DNA from: a virus
Length of the DNA: 26,568 bases
Virus record (IMG/VR): IMGVR_UViG_3300006916_010289
Coordinates: 1 to 26,568 of that record
Strand: one strand, 5' to 3'
Under the pieces are notes generated by a model, which worked only from the letters and a program-made list of their open reading frames with translations, ran no database searches and was not told the DNA's origin. Position numbers and translations under genes: made by a program. The first letter of the stretch is position 1, and every line of letters starts with the position of its first letter. Shown piece after piece: positions 14,789 to 20,387 of the stretch.

Positions 14789-14816
14789 TTGACAAAGATT
14801 ACAGAAAGATTAAAGT
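14789..14816 (+). promoter_or_regulatory. Leaderless-type promoter
   Basis: TTGACA (14789-14794), 16-nt spacer, TAAAGT (14811-14816), ATG 6 nt later. Confidence 0.7.
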
Positions 14817-14822
14817 AAGAGT

Positions 14823-15110
14823 ATGAATATTAAAAAAACTATAAAACAAAAAGGGGGTGTGAAAATGTCCGAACAAACAATAGACAAGCGTTTCGTTTGC
14901 AAAACTTGTTCCATGGTAACCAAATCAAATGGTTACTGTAACAATGGTCATAAAGTTGTTAGCTCAAGAGCTTTGCTCAAGAGTATGTTCTTTGATAATA
15001 CAGATAATACAACTCTGTTATTAACAAATAACGGCAACTTCGACAATAGCTATAGTTTGCAATCCGACTTCGAGGAAGCCGGTTACTTACTAGACGCTTT
15101 GCGCGAATAG
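14823..15110 (+). CDS. Small zinc-ribbon-like protein with two possible starts
   Basis: 95 residues from the leaderless ATG at 14823, or 81 residues from the in-frame ATG at 14865, which has a GGGGGTG ribosome site. CKTC...YCNNGH (CxxC then C...H) suggests a zinc ribbon in the first half; the acidic C terminus ends EEAGYLLDALRE. Both starts may be used, giving forms that differ by a Lys-rich N-terminal tail. Function unknown; a DNA- or RNA-binding role is possible. Confidence 0.75.
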   Translation: MNIKKTIKQKGGVKMSEQTIDKRFVCKTCSMVTKSNGYCNNGHKVVSSRALLKSMFFDNTDNTTLLLTNNGNFDNSYSLQSDFEEAGYLLDALRE

Positions 15111-15184
15111 GTCCATTTGCTTTGAACGGGGTTCGCTGTTACCTGTCAACAGAAAACAGCTCCAAATATTTTTTTATTTAATCC

Positions 15185-15213
15185 TTGACAAGTAGAACAT
15201 TATTTGTTAGGGT
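15185..15213 (+). promoter_or_regulatory. Promoter of the DUF2958 operon
   Basis: TTGACA (15185-15190), 17-nt spacer, TG-T-TAGGGT (15208-15213). Confidence 0.7.
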
Positions 15214-15219
15214 TAAAGT

Positions 15220-15353
15220 ATTAACCGACAAGCTAGGAGTAAAAATCTTAGGACTAGAGACTGAAAGTTTCGGGAGAGGTGGGAAACCATAACTTATAAA
15301 CCTCTTAAATACCCGAGGAGTAAGTCAAAGGTATAAGGACCTAGCAGGTTAAT
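15220..15353 (+). ncRNA. Structured 5' leader
   Basis: It starts at the predicted transcript start and ends before AAAGGAG. Closing helices ATTAACC/GGTTAAT (15220-15226/15347-15353) and CTAGG/CCTAG (15233-15237/15340-15344) enclose CGGG/CCCG (15271-15274/15312-15315) stacked on AGAGGT/ACCTCT (15275-15280/15300-15305). This is riboswitch-like architecture ahead of a gene; no known class recognised. Confidence 0.5.
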
Positions 15354-15381
15354 AAAGATTAACAAAACAAAAGGAGACACG

Positions 15382-15696
15382 ATGAAGTTAGTAACCAAAG
15401 AACTTGAAAACAAGTTCCCCGAAATATACGAGACACAAAGACAAGAGGACCCAATAGTGCAAGCGAAATATTTTTGCCCGTGGAATAATTGGACTTGGTA
15501 TGCGACAGAGTTTGATAAAGAAGAGGGAATCTTCTACGGACTTGTAGCAGGTCACGAAGTTGAATTAGGATACTTTGACCTTGAGAGCTTTGAAATAGTA
15601 ACAGGACCATTTGGAATGAAAGTAGAGAGAGACCTTTACTGGACACCAACAGCTTTAAGCGAAGTAGAGAAGATGGAAAGGGAAGCACGTGGATAA
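15382..15696 (+). CDS. DUF2958 family protein
   Basis: 104 residues. The stretch DPIVQAKYFCPWNNWTWYAT, then EFDKEE...FYGLVAGHEVELGYFDLESFE, and ERDLYWTPTALSEV matches the DUF2958 family, small proteins frequent in plasmids and phages with unknown function. A structured leader and AAAGGAG precede it. It overlaps the next gene. Confidence 0.75.
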   Translation: MKLVTKELENKFPEIYETQRQEDPIVQAKYFCPWNNWTWYATEFDKEEGIFYGLVAGHEVELGYFDLESFEIVTGPFGMKVERDLYWTPTALSEVEKMEREARG

Positions 15697-15829
15697 CATA
15701 AACTACGACCTTATAGGAACAATCTTTATATCCATTATGGCTACAAAGTTTGTTTGGGATTTTCAAGGTTGGGCTGAGAAGTGGATTAGCCGAGCTGAAA
15801 GAAAGTATAAAAGTTATTTGACAAAGTAA
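15689..15829 (+). CDS. 46-residue membrane-associated peptide
   Basis: A GTG start with AAAGGGAAG upstream, overlapping the DUF2958 stop. A short hydrophobic segment (LIGTIFISIMATKFVW) near the N terminus could span or lie on a membrane; the remainder is basic. Its last codons contain the TTGACA of the next promoter. Confidence 0.5.
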   Translation: MDNINYDLIGTIFISIMATKFVWDFQGWAEKWISRAERKYKSYLTK

Positions 15830-15846
15830 CAATACTTTGTTAGATT
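15818..15846 (+). promoter_or_regulatory. Promoter with a symmetric spacer
   Basis: TTGACA (15818-15823), 17-nt spacer, TG-T-TAGATT (15841-15846). A perfect inverted repeat ACAAAGT-aacaat-ACTTTGT (15821-15840) fills the spacer, the same geometry as at 13269. Confidence 0.7.
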
Positions 15847-15877
15847 GGTATTAAGACAAACAGAAAGAAGGACGAAA

Positions 15878-16108
15878 ATGAACAGACCGATATTTGAAAT
15901 CGCAAAAGACATTAGGAACGATTGGACAAACGCTAGCCCATATGCTTTACCTTATTTGGAGGCAATGGACGAGCTTGACTCCATAGAAGACAGATACATA
16001 TTTGATAGTGCAAAAAGCGTTGTTAGATATTTTCTCGCTAACGCTACACCTTGGAAAGGGGAAGTTGCTAGGGAGATTAAAAAAGAACTAAAAGATATGG
16101 TTGCTTAA
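15878..16108 (+). CDS. Hypothetical protein
   Basis: 76 residues from the ATG at 15878 (GAAGGACG upstream); a longer upstream frame would begin before the ribosome site. Helical, with an even balance of acidic and basic residues. Unrecognised. Confidence 0.7.
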   Translation: MNRPIFEIAKDIRNDWTNASPYALPYLEAMDELDSIEDRYIFDSAKSVVRYFLANATPWKGEVAREIKKELKDMVA

Positions 16109-16133
16109 CGGCACCGGAAACAAAAGGAAAACA

Positions 16134-16481
16134 ATGAATAAAGAATTACAAAAATACTGGGACGCTTTTATATTAAGCGACCTAGTAGATAAGAACAGGA
16201 ACAAAAGTGGATACGTAAGTCCACACAACATAGGTTATGGATTGTTTAGGCACACAGTTCGCAATGCTGTTAACACAGTCCCTAAAGATTTAAGGGACGA
16301 ATACCTACAGACATTTGTAAACAAAGACCTTACAAAGATAACTAAATGGTATAGAGAGTCCAAGGCTAAAGAGTGGAGACGTTATTCTAAAAAGAATACT
16401 ATCGACAAGAATAAGTCCTACCACTTGAATGGATACAAAGATATCCCTTACAAAGATAGACCGGGATTCGAATATAAGTAA
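16134..16481 (+). CDS. Basic hypothetical protein
   Basis: 115 residues from the ATG at 16134 (AAAGGAAAAC upstream). Rich in Lys, Arg and Tyr, especially at the C-terminal third (KAKEWRRYSKKNTIDKNKSY), which suggests nucleic-acid binding. No family recognised. A terminator follows. Confidence 0.7.
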   Translation: MNKELQKYWDAFILSDLVDKNRNKSGYVSPHNIGYGLFRHTVRNAVNTVPKDLRDEYLQTFVNKDLTKITKWYRESKAKEWRRYSKKNTIDKNKSYHLNGYKDIPYKDRPGFEYK

Positions 16482-16536
16482 TTAACATCCGGGGGTAAGG
16501 ATTTTGTTTTTGTTTTGCCGAGCCCCCAAGTATTAA

Positions 16537-16588
16537 GTAGGAATTAAACCCATCCAGTGAGGTGGGTATTCCTACAAAGTTTTTTTTA
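16537..16588 (+). terminator. Intrinsic terminator
   Basis: Stem GTAGGAAT/ATTCCTAC (16537-16544/16568-16575) continued by ACCCA/TGGGT, then AAAG and eight T residues. Confidence 0.8.
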
Positions 16589-16596
16589 AAATTGAC

Positions 16597-16627
16597 TTGA
16601 CAAAGAATAACTTGTCACTAGTATATT
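16597..16627 (+). promoter_or_regulatory. Promoter, near-leaderless
   Basis: TTGACA (16597-16602) and TATATT (16622-16627), spacer 19 nt, longer than usual. The ATG is at 16632. CTTGTCACTAGTA between the boxes recurs at about 17627 before another small gene. Confidence 0.5.
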
Positions 16628-16631
16628 ATAT

Positions 16632-16970
16632 ATGAACGAAAACAAAACAGAAAAAGAGGTAACAATGACTAACTTAAACGACGCTATCGAAACTTATATG
16701 ACTACTGCACCAGTAACAATGACTATGGTTTTCAACGTTGAAAACAAATCATTCACAACAGGTGAAACTGTTGAGGGTGCTTACACAGTCAGCGAATTGG
16801 TTAACGCCATGAGCAGACAACCACAAGAATCCATCTCACAAGCTATCGATGTTTTAGCTCAACTTACAGCGATGAACGATGAGCGATACGATATGGCTTA
16901 TTGGTCAAACGTGGCTACTGCTGTCTTAGGCATAGAGAATGCTCAAGACGAAACCGGCGTAAATCTTTAA
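16632..16970 (+). CDS. Hypothetical protein with dual starts
   Basis: 112 residues from the near-leaderless ATG at 16632, or 101 from the in-frame ATG at 16665, which has AGAGGT upstream. The beta-rich N-terminal part (TMTMVFNVENKSFTTGETVE) is followed by helices. No family recognised. Codon use is GC-richer than that of neighbouring small ORFs. Confidence 0.7.
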   Translation: MNENKTEKEVTMTNLNDAIETYMTTAPVTMTMVFNVENKSFTTGETVEGAYTVSELVNAMSRQPQESISQAIDVLAQLTAMNDERYDMAYWSNVATAVLGIENAQDETGVNL

Positions 16971-16979
16971 AAGGTAAAA

Positions 16980-17168
16980 AGCTACTGGGTAACTGGTAGC
17001 TATTCCTTTAAATCCCGGAACTATCGAACATATGTTCTATCCAAAGGTTCCGGACCCTATCAAAAGGAGCCAATGACACCTCCAAGACTTAGGCGCGGAT
17101 TGTGACTAAGTCAACTCCAGTGGACGTCCACTATTCACAAGCTTGTGCACTTGTGAAATAATGGAGTT
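16980..17168 (+). other. Non-coding hairpin-rich region
   Basis: Hairpin AGCTAC-tgggtaactg-GTAGCT (16980-17001), GGTTCCGGACC near 17040, GACTTAG/CTAAGTC (about 17083-17112) and a three-way junction: AACTCCA/TGGAGTT (17113-17119/17162-17168) enclosing the palindrome GTGGACGTCCAC and TTCACAAG/CTTGTGAA. It separates rightward from leftward genes and may end both transcripts or be an RNA. Confidence 0.5.
17025..17037. promoter_or_regulatory. LexA/SOS-box-like palindrome
   Basis: CGAACATATGTTC, matching the Gram-positive SOS-box core GAAC-N4-GTTC. No promoter overlaps it, so regulation is unproven; it may be only a hairpin element of the surrounding RNA. Confidence 0.35.
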
Positions 17169-17170
17169 AT

Positions 17171-17344
17171 TTAATTGTTTTGAGTTAGAGCATATAAAGT
17201 ATCCTCTAATTCGCTAGCAAGCGAATAGAGAATGTCATCATATGTAGCTTGGCTGATGATTTGCTCATCAGTAGCAGTAGCGAGTGCTGAGGACAGTGCC
17301 TCTGCATCTCGTAGCAAGTTGTGTAATGTAATTTGCTTTTTCAA
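17171..17344 (-). CDS. 57-residue protein with a TTG start
   Basis: Leftward frame from TTG at 17344, chosen because AAAGGAGGT lies immediately upstream. Ala/Leu/Glu-rich helices (LLRDAEALSSALATATDEQI) suggest a small helical bundle. Unrecognised. It lies downstream of the gene ending at 17401. Confidence 0.6.
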   Translation of the reverse strand: MKKQITLHNLLRDAEALSSALATATDEQIISQATYDDILYSLASELEDTLYALTQNN

Positions 17345-17376
17345 GATGACCTCCTTTCTTTCTTTCTCTGTCTTAT

Positions 17377-17403
17377 CTATAGAACAAGAGTTTTTTAAAT
17401 TTA
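17377..17403 (-). promoter_or_regulatory. Shared leftward promoter-like motif, copy 1
   Basis: On the minus strand: TAAATTTAAAAAACT, 6 nt, CTATAG. An identical arrangement occurs at 17574-17600. It differs from the TTGACA promoters and may be another promoter class. Confidence 0.4.
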
Positions 17404-17565
17404 CGGTAAATCCATTAATTTTTTAACAATTATTAAATCTGCTAATTGTTGCCTTATGTAATCATTGCTTGGATTCTTTTTCTTACTAGCGTCATCAATC
17501 ATCTCCAATATAAGTTCAATGCTTGGCTCTCTTGGTTCAATTACTTCTATTTTTATTTCGTTCAT
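17401..17565 (-). CDS. 54-residue hypothetical protein
   Basis: From the ATG at 17565, 8 nt after CTATAG on the minus strand. The N terminus is beta-like (EIKIEVIEPREPSIELILEM), followed by a charged helix. A longer frame to 17634 begins upstream of the promoter-like motif and is less likely. Unrecognised. Confidence 0.6.
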   Translation of the reverse strand: MNEIKIEVIEPREPSIELILEMIDDASKKKNPSNDYIRQQLADLIIVKKLMDLP

Positions 17566-17573
17566 ACTTATAC

Positions 17574-17600
17574 CTATAGGGGAAAAGTTTTTTAAATTTA
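17574..17600 (-). promoter_or_regulatory. Shared leftward promoter-like motif, copy 2
   Basis: Minus-strand TAAATTTAAAAAACT, 6 nt, CTATAG, with the ATG of the following gene 8 nt on. Confidence 0.4.
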
Positions 17601-17648
17601 GCCAATATTCCAAAAAAAATAAAAAACTTGTCACTAGTAACTTATGTA

Positions 17649-17882
17649 ATGAAAAACATTATAAAAATCTTAGTGACCGATATAAAGGAACTAAGTAGCC
17701 TACACAAGCAAGCGTTAACCATCTTTCACGACAATTATGAAAGATACGATTTTATTATGACTGCTGTCTCATTTCTATTATTTGCGATGGGATTTGTCTT
17801 AATAGGTCTTAACTTTCAAATTACAGGAAGGTTAGTTACAGGGCTTGCTCTCTACTCATTCTTTTGGTGGTCTACTTACTAG
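17649..17882 (+). CDS. Small two-helix membrane protein
   Basis: 77 residues from the ATG at 17649; a TTG at 17628 is an alternative. Two hydrophobic segments (IMTAVSFLLFAMGFVLIGL and ITGRLVTGLALYSFFWW) suggest two transmembrane helices with the N terminus basic and cytoplasmic. Size and topology would fit a holin-like or superinfection protein, but no lysis genes are nearby and the role is unknown. It is a lone rightward gene among leftward ones. Confidence 0.55.
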   Translation: MKNIIKILVTDIKELSSLHKQALTIFHDNYERYDFIMTAVSFLLFAMGFVLIGLNFQITGRLVTGLALYSFFWWSTY

Positions 17883-17899
17883 ACCATCAGAGGAAATAG

Positions 17900-18074
17900 C
17901 TCCAGCCCAACGAGGTTTAGCTCCCTAGATAGGGAGCATTGCCTTGGGTAAGTGTTCAAGGAGATAATCCAAATGCTTAGGAGGGCAAGGAGAGGCACGG
18001 TTTAGACTCCTATATGGAACTTCCAACTCCTATGGATACAATGGAGCAGGGGAGCCCATCATTTTTTTTCTTAT
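17900..18074 (-). ncRNA. Leftward structured small RNA
   Basis: Transcribed from the minus promoter at 18109-18081, with no good ORF. Its core CCCCTGCTccATTGtaTCC and TATAGGAGTCTA match the rightward RNA at 11587-11731. GCTCCCT-agat-AGGGAGC (17920-17937) is a strong hairpin near its 3' end. Confidence 0.5.
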
Positions 18075-18080
18075 ATTAAA

Positions 18081-18109
18081 ATTCTAGTCCATATAAGAAT
18101 TGTTGTCAA
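18081..18109 (-). promoter_or_regulatory. Leftward promoter
   Basis: On the minus strand TTGACA (18109-18104), 17-nt spacer, TAGAAT (18086-18081). Confidence 0.7.
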
Positions 18110-18111
18110 GC

Positions 18112-18297
18112 TTATTCCTCGAAATACTCGTAATTTCTTTTATAGTCGTAAGCGCTATATCCATTTAGTTTGAAAAATGTTTTATTAAAAATTCTTCGAG
18201 CTAAATTGTAGAGCTTTATCTCCAAGGAGGTTTCCCTCCTGTCGAGCTTTTCCATTATCGCTAACATTAAATTGTTTATTATTTTATACATTGTCAT
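18112..18297 (-). CDS. 61-residue basic protein
   Basis: From the ATG at 18297, with GAGGGA upstream and a 14-nt overlap with the preceding gene. Helical and basic; C terminus Tyr-rich (DYKRNYEYFEE). Unrecognised. Confidence 0.65.
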   Translation of the reverse strand: MTMYKIINNLMLAIMEKLDRRETSLEIKLYNLARRIFNKTFFKLNGYSAYDYKRNYEYFEE

Positions 18298-18613
18298 ATC
18301 CCTCAAATCCCATCTCGTGAAGTTTTGCTTTACAGTGGTCAGTGAACTCGCCGTCCTCTGTAATCCATCCGTAATCCATAACGTCTTGCACAAGGTTGGA
18401 CCTTTCTTCATTAATTTCTAAAAATGCTTTTACTTTTTTATTTTCTGCTTTACGGATAAGAGTTCTCATAAACATAAAGACTTGTTCATTGTTAAGGTTC
18501 CCCTCAACAAAAAGGTCTTCCATTATTTTTAAGAAGTTGTCCATTGATGGATGTTTGTCGTGGTCCATCAAGTCCAAGTTCACATATCCTTGATAACTTT
18601 TTATTTGGTTCAT
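18284..18613 (-). CDS. Hypothetical protein
   Basis: 109 residues; the ATG directly follows the stop of the gene upstream (TAAATG). Charged helical sequence with VFMFMRTLIRKAENKKVKAF. No family recognised. Middle gene of a leftward operon. Confidence 0.7.
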   Translation of the reverse strand: MNQIKSYQGYVNLDLMDHDKHPSMDNFLKIMEDLFVEGNLNNEQVFMFMRTLIRKAENKKVKAFLEINEERSNLVQDVMDYGWITEDGEFTDHCKAKLHEMGFEGYDNV

Positions 18614-18826
18614 TTAGAAACCGTGCTCCTTTCTGAGCTTAGTAATTCCCTCGTTAAAAGTATGAGCGTTGGCATCTTCCAAGGCAAGTTGAAAAATGTC
18701 GGTTATCATAGTTGGGTTCCATTCTGTAAGTTTTGAAATCTCACAGCCTAAGTCCATTAATATTTTTTCTAGTGTTGTGGAGAATTCAATCTTCACATCC
18801 ACTTTAGTGTTTTCTGTTTGTTCCAT
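18614..18826 (-). CDS. 70-residue acidic protein
   Basis: Preceded by AAAGAAAGGT on the minus strand. Acidic, probably helical (TTLEKILMDLGCEISKLTEW). Unrecognised. It belongs to the leftward operon that starts with the Cys/His protein at 18981. Confidence 0.7.
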   Translation of the reverse strand: MEQTENTKVDVKIEFSTTLEKILMDLGCEISKLTEWNPTMITDIFQLALEDANAHTFNEGITKLRKEHGF

Positions 18827-18855
18827 TGTTTTACCTTTCTTTGGAAATCTTAGAC

Positions 18856-18981
18856 TTACAAATTAATGTAAGTCCAAGTTCCTTTGTGGGCTTTAAAGTT
18901 GTGGTGGCTGTTCGCATCTTTTGTATCGCTATAAGCACCACACTCACACTTATAGGTTGATAATGTTTCTTTGTTTTCCAT
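18856..18981 (-). CDS. 41-residue Cys/His zinc-finger-like protein, leaderless
   Basis: The ATG at 18981 lies 6 nt after TAGATT of a minus-strand promoter. YKCECGAYSD followed by SHHNFKAH gives a CxC...HH...H pattern, a plausible single zinc finger. It heads the leftward operon. Confidence 0.6.
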   Translation of the reverse strand: MENKETLSTYKCECGAYSDTKDANSHHNFKAHKGTWTYINL

Positions 18982-18987
18982 AATTTA

Positions 18988-19015
18988 AATCTAACAGGTT
19001 CGTGGATTTAGTCAA
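18988..19015 (-). promoter_or_regulatory. Leftward leaderless-type promoter
   Basis: Minus strand TTGACT (19015-19010), 16-nt spacer, TG-T-TAGATT (18993-18988), ATG 6 nt later. Confidence 0.7.
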
Positions 19016-19033
19016 GGATATTTCTTCTTTTTT

Positions 19034-19092
19034 TTATACATAGTTTATGCAGGAATAGGGTCCTTTATACATTTTTATGTATAATTATACAT
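19034..19092. repeat. TTATACAT repeats in the divergent control region
   Basis: TTATACAT at 19034-19041, 19065-19072 and 19085-19092, and inverted at 19077-19084. Two copies form the palindrome TATACAT-tttt-ATGTATA. They lie between the leftward operon promoter and rightward promoters, so they are operator candidates. The rest of 19016-19291 has no gene. Confidence 0.5.
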
Positions 19093-19171
19093 TTAGTCCA
19101 ATATAGCTCCTATACACCTTTAAACGCTCTCCTTGAAGACTGCATTCATCCTTTAACGGTTAGCCACTTGC

Positions 19172-19200
19172 TTGACAAACACCCCTTAAAACGCAATTAT
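19172..19200 (+). promoter_or_regulatory. Possible rightward promoter
   Basis: TTGACA (19172-19177), 17-nt spacer, AATTAT. The weak -10 makes this uncertain. Confidence 0.35.
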
Positions 19201-19291
19201 GAGCATACAATATATAGTGGTATAATCCAACCAAATCCCTAGCATAGGAATATCATTTGTCAAGTATCCAATAAAATTATTTCAAAACCAT

Positions 19292-19319
19292 TTGACAAAC
19301 TTCCAACCTCTGTTATAGT
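19292..19319 (+). promoter_or_regulatory. Promoter with very short leader
   Basis: TTGACA (19292-19297), 16-nt spacer, TG-T-TATAGT (19314-19319); the ATG is 15 nt after the -10. Confidence 0.75.
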
Positions 19320-19334
19320 TATATTGTTACTTAA

Positions 19335-19547
19335 ATGAAAGCGAAAAACAAAATGGATATTAAAAAATTAGTTGAAGAGAAGGAAGCAAGACTGGAGAAA
19401 CTCCAAGGAGACTGGAGACAACTTCTTGAAATCGGAAAATTGGACCCAAAACAAGCAAGAAAATTGATGAGAATTAAAAAGGAATGTTCTGAACTCGGGT
19501 TAGCGATTTCCGTGGGTAAAGAACTTTTAGAAGAAGAAAAAATCTAA
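19335..19547 (+). CDS. 70-residue coiled-coil protein
   Basis: From the first ATG at 19335 after a strong promoter; a second in-frame ATG at 19353 follows six codons later. Long charged helices (VEEKEARLEKLQGDWRQLLE) suggest a coiled coil. A hairpin follows. Unrecognised. Confidence 0.65.
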   Translation: MKAKNKMDIKKLVEEKEARLEKLQGDWRQLLEIGKLDPKQARKLMRIKKECSELGLAISVGKELLEEEKI

Positions 19548-19558
19548 AGTTCCAAGCT

Positions 19559-19576
19559 GGAGGTTATAAAACCTCC
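19559..19576 (+). terminator. Possible terminator hairpin
   Basis: GGAGGTT-ataa-AACCTCC, 12 nt after the stop of the coiled-coil gene. No T-tract follows directly, so termination is uncertain. Confidence 0.4.
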
Positions 19577-19625
19577 TGTATCCAAATAATCCAAGGAAGT
19601 TCCAAAAAAAAACTTTCTAAATAGA

Positions 19626-19654
19626 TTGACAAAGTTCCAAGGTTGTGTTATAGT
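19626..19654 (+). promoter_or_regulatory. Leaderless-type promoter
   Basis: TTGACA (19626-19631), 17-nt spacer, TG-T-TATAGT (19649-19654), ATG 6 nt later. Confidence 0.75.
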
Positions 19655-19660
19655 TTTATT

Positions 19661-19810
19661 ATGAAAAAGACAATAACAAAAGAGGAGTTAGAAATCCTAA
19701 TAGATGATGAAATAAATAACTTAAATAATTTCGGTATCGATTATGACTATAAGTCCTTATTAAAAAACTATCTAAAAGAGTATGAAATAAAAGGAGAAAA
19801 CAATGGATAA
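19661..19810 (+). CDS. 49-residue protein, leaderless start
   Basis: The ATG is 6 nt after the -10 box. Acidic and Asn-rich (ILIDDEINNLNNFGIDYDY), unrecognised. It carries the AAAGGAG that serves the next gene, which it overlaps by 8 nt. Confidence 0.65.
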   Translation: MKKTITKEELEILIDDEINNLNNFGIDYDYKSLLKNYLKEYEIKGENNG

Positions 19811-20087
19811 AGCATTTGTAAAAATGGTGGAAGATATTAACAGTATCGAAGATTGGAGAATTGCTTTTGGTATTCTCAAGGAAAGAAGAAGAGTCCTTGA
19901 AAGTAAAATCAAAGACAGTTTCGAGATTGGTGACAATGCTGAAATAGAATACAAAGGAACCACATATGTTGGAGTTATTCAAAAGATAAATCCAAAGACT
20001 GTAGTTCTTAAGGTCCCCGATGTCGGGACCTTTCGTTGTAGCCCATCTATATTAACCCTCGTTGAAGAGTGGAAGATATTAATGTAA
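19803..20087 (+). CDS. Protein with a C-terminal SH3-like beta-barrel
   Basis: 94 residues with AAAGGAG upstream. The N-terminal half is helical. From about 42 the pattern GDNAEIEYKGTTYVGVIQKI, then NPKTVVLKV...GTFRCSPSILT, resembles the small KOW/SH3-like barrels often seen in phage and plasmid accessory proteins. Translation is coupled to the 49-residue leader gene. Role unknown. Confidence 0.65.
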   Translation: MDKAFVKMVEDINSIEDWRIAFGILKERRRVLESKIKDSFEIGDNAEIEYKGTTYVGVIQKINPKTVVLKVPDVGTFRCSPSILTLVEEWKILM

Positions 20088-20099
20088 AGTTATCAAGAA

Positions 20100-20127
20100 G
20101 TTCCCCGAGCAAATAAACTTGGGGAAT
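20100..20127. terminator. Possible terminator hairpin
   Basis: GTTCCCCGAG-caaataaa-CTTGGGGAAT, a 10-pair stem including two G-U pairs, immediately before the next promoter. No long T-tract follows. Confidence 0.45.
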
Positions 20128-20130
20128 AAC

Positions 20131-20158
20131 TTGACAAGGTTTATTCCTGTGTTAGAAT
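20131..20158 (+). promoter_or_regulatory. Leaderless-type promoter
   Basis: TTGACA (20131-20136), 16-nt spacer, TG-T-TAGAAT (20153-20158), ATG 6 nt later. It drives the small ORF and the tRNA-like element. Confidence 0.75.
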
Positions 20159-20164
20159 TCTCTT

Positions 20165-20233
20165 ATGAGAACAACAAAACAAATAGAAAAAATGGAGAGA
20201 AGAGCTGAGGCTTTCTCTTCCAAAAAAAAATAG
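20165..20233 (+). CDS. 22-residue peptide upstream of the tRNA-like element
   Basis: A leaderless ATG exactly 6 nt after the -10. The product is basic and helical (TKQIEKMERRAEAF) and ends in KKK. Its stop lies 13 nt before the tRNA-like 5' end, so both share one transcript. It may be a real peptide or a leader that delivers ribosomes to the RNA. Confidence 0.45.
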   Translation: MRTTKQIEKMERRAEAFSSKKK

Positions 20234-20246
20234 GACTTAAGATTCC

Positions 20247-20328
20247 GGGGCTGATAGGTAAGCTCCAGTAAGTAGGAATAACTCCTGCCTGTTGGAGAAC
20301 TTGGGTTCAATTCCCAACAGCTCCACCA
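20247..20328 (+). ncRNA. tmRNA-like/tRNA-like element with encoded CCA
   Basis: 82 nt. The acceptor stem GGGGCTG/CAGCTCC (7 pairs) has G3-U70, the alanyl-tRNA synthetase identity pair, followed by A and CCA. The T-arm TTGGG-TTCAATT-CCCAA is canonical. The 5' GGGGCTGA and 3' CAGCTCCACCA ends are those of bacterial tmRNA. No standard D-arm or anticodon arm fits: CTCCAG can pair with TTGGAG around a 23-nt loop, or CTCC with GGAG. There is no room for a tmRNA coding domain. It could be a tmRNA mimic, a degenerate tRNA-Ala, or an integration site copied from host ssrA. Confidence 0.6.
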
Positions 20329-20353
20329 CGTTCCAAATAAAGTTTGAATTTAG

Positions 20354-20381
20354 TTGACAAATATTATACTTGTGTTATACT
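20354..20381 (+). promoter_or_regulatory. Leaderless-type promoter
   Basis: TTGACA (20354-20359), 16-nt spacer, TG-T-TATACT (20376-20381), ATG 6 nt later at 20388. Confidence 0.8.
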
Positions 20382-20387
20382 ATTCTT

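Noticed and set aside
15359-15832. Long leftward ORF (157 codons)
   Set aside because: It lies antisense over the DUF2958 gene and the 46-codon gene, has a low-complexity Leu/Ser composition and no ribosome site.
17232-17698. Rightward ORFs over the leftward small genes
   Set aside because: No ribosome sites; the opposite strand has AAAGGAGGT and matched promoter-like motifs.
19659-19982. Leftward ORF of 107 codons
   Set aside because: Antisense shadow of two rightward genes with a strong promoter; composition is Phe/Ser-rich noise.
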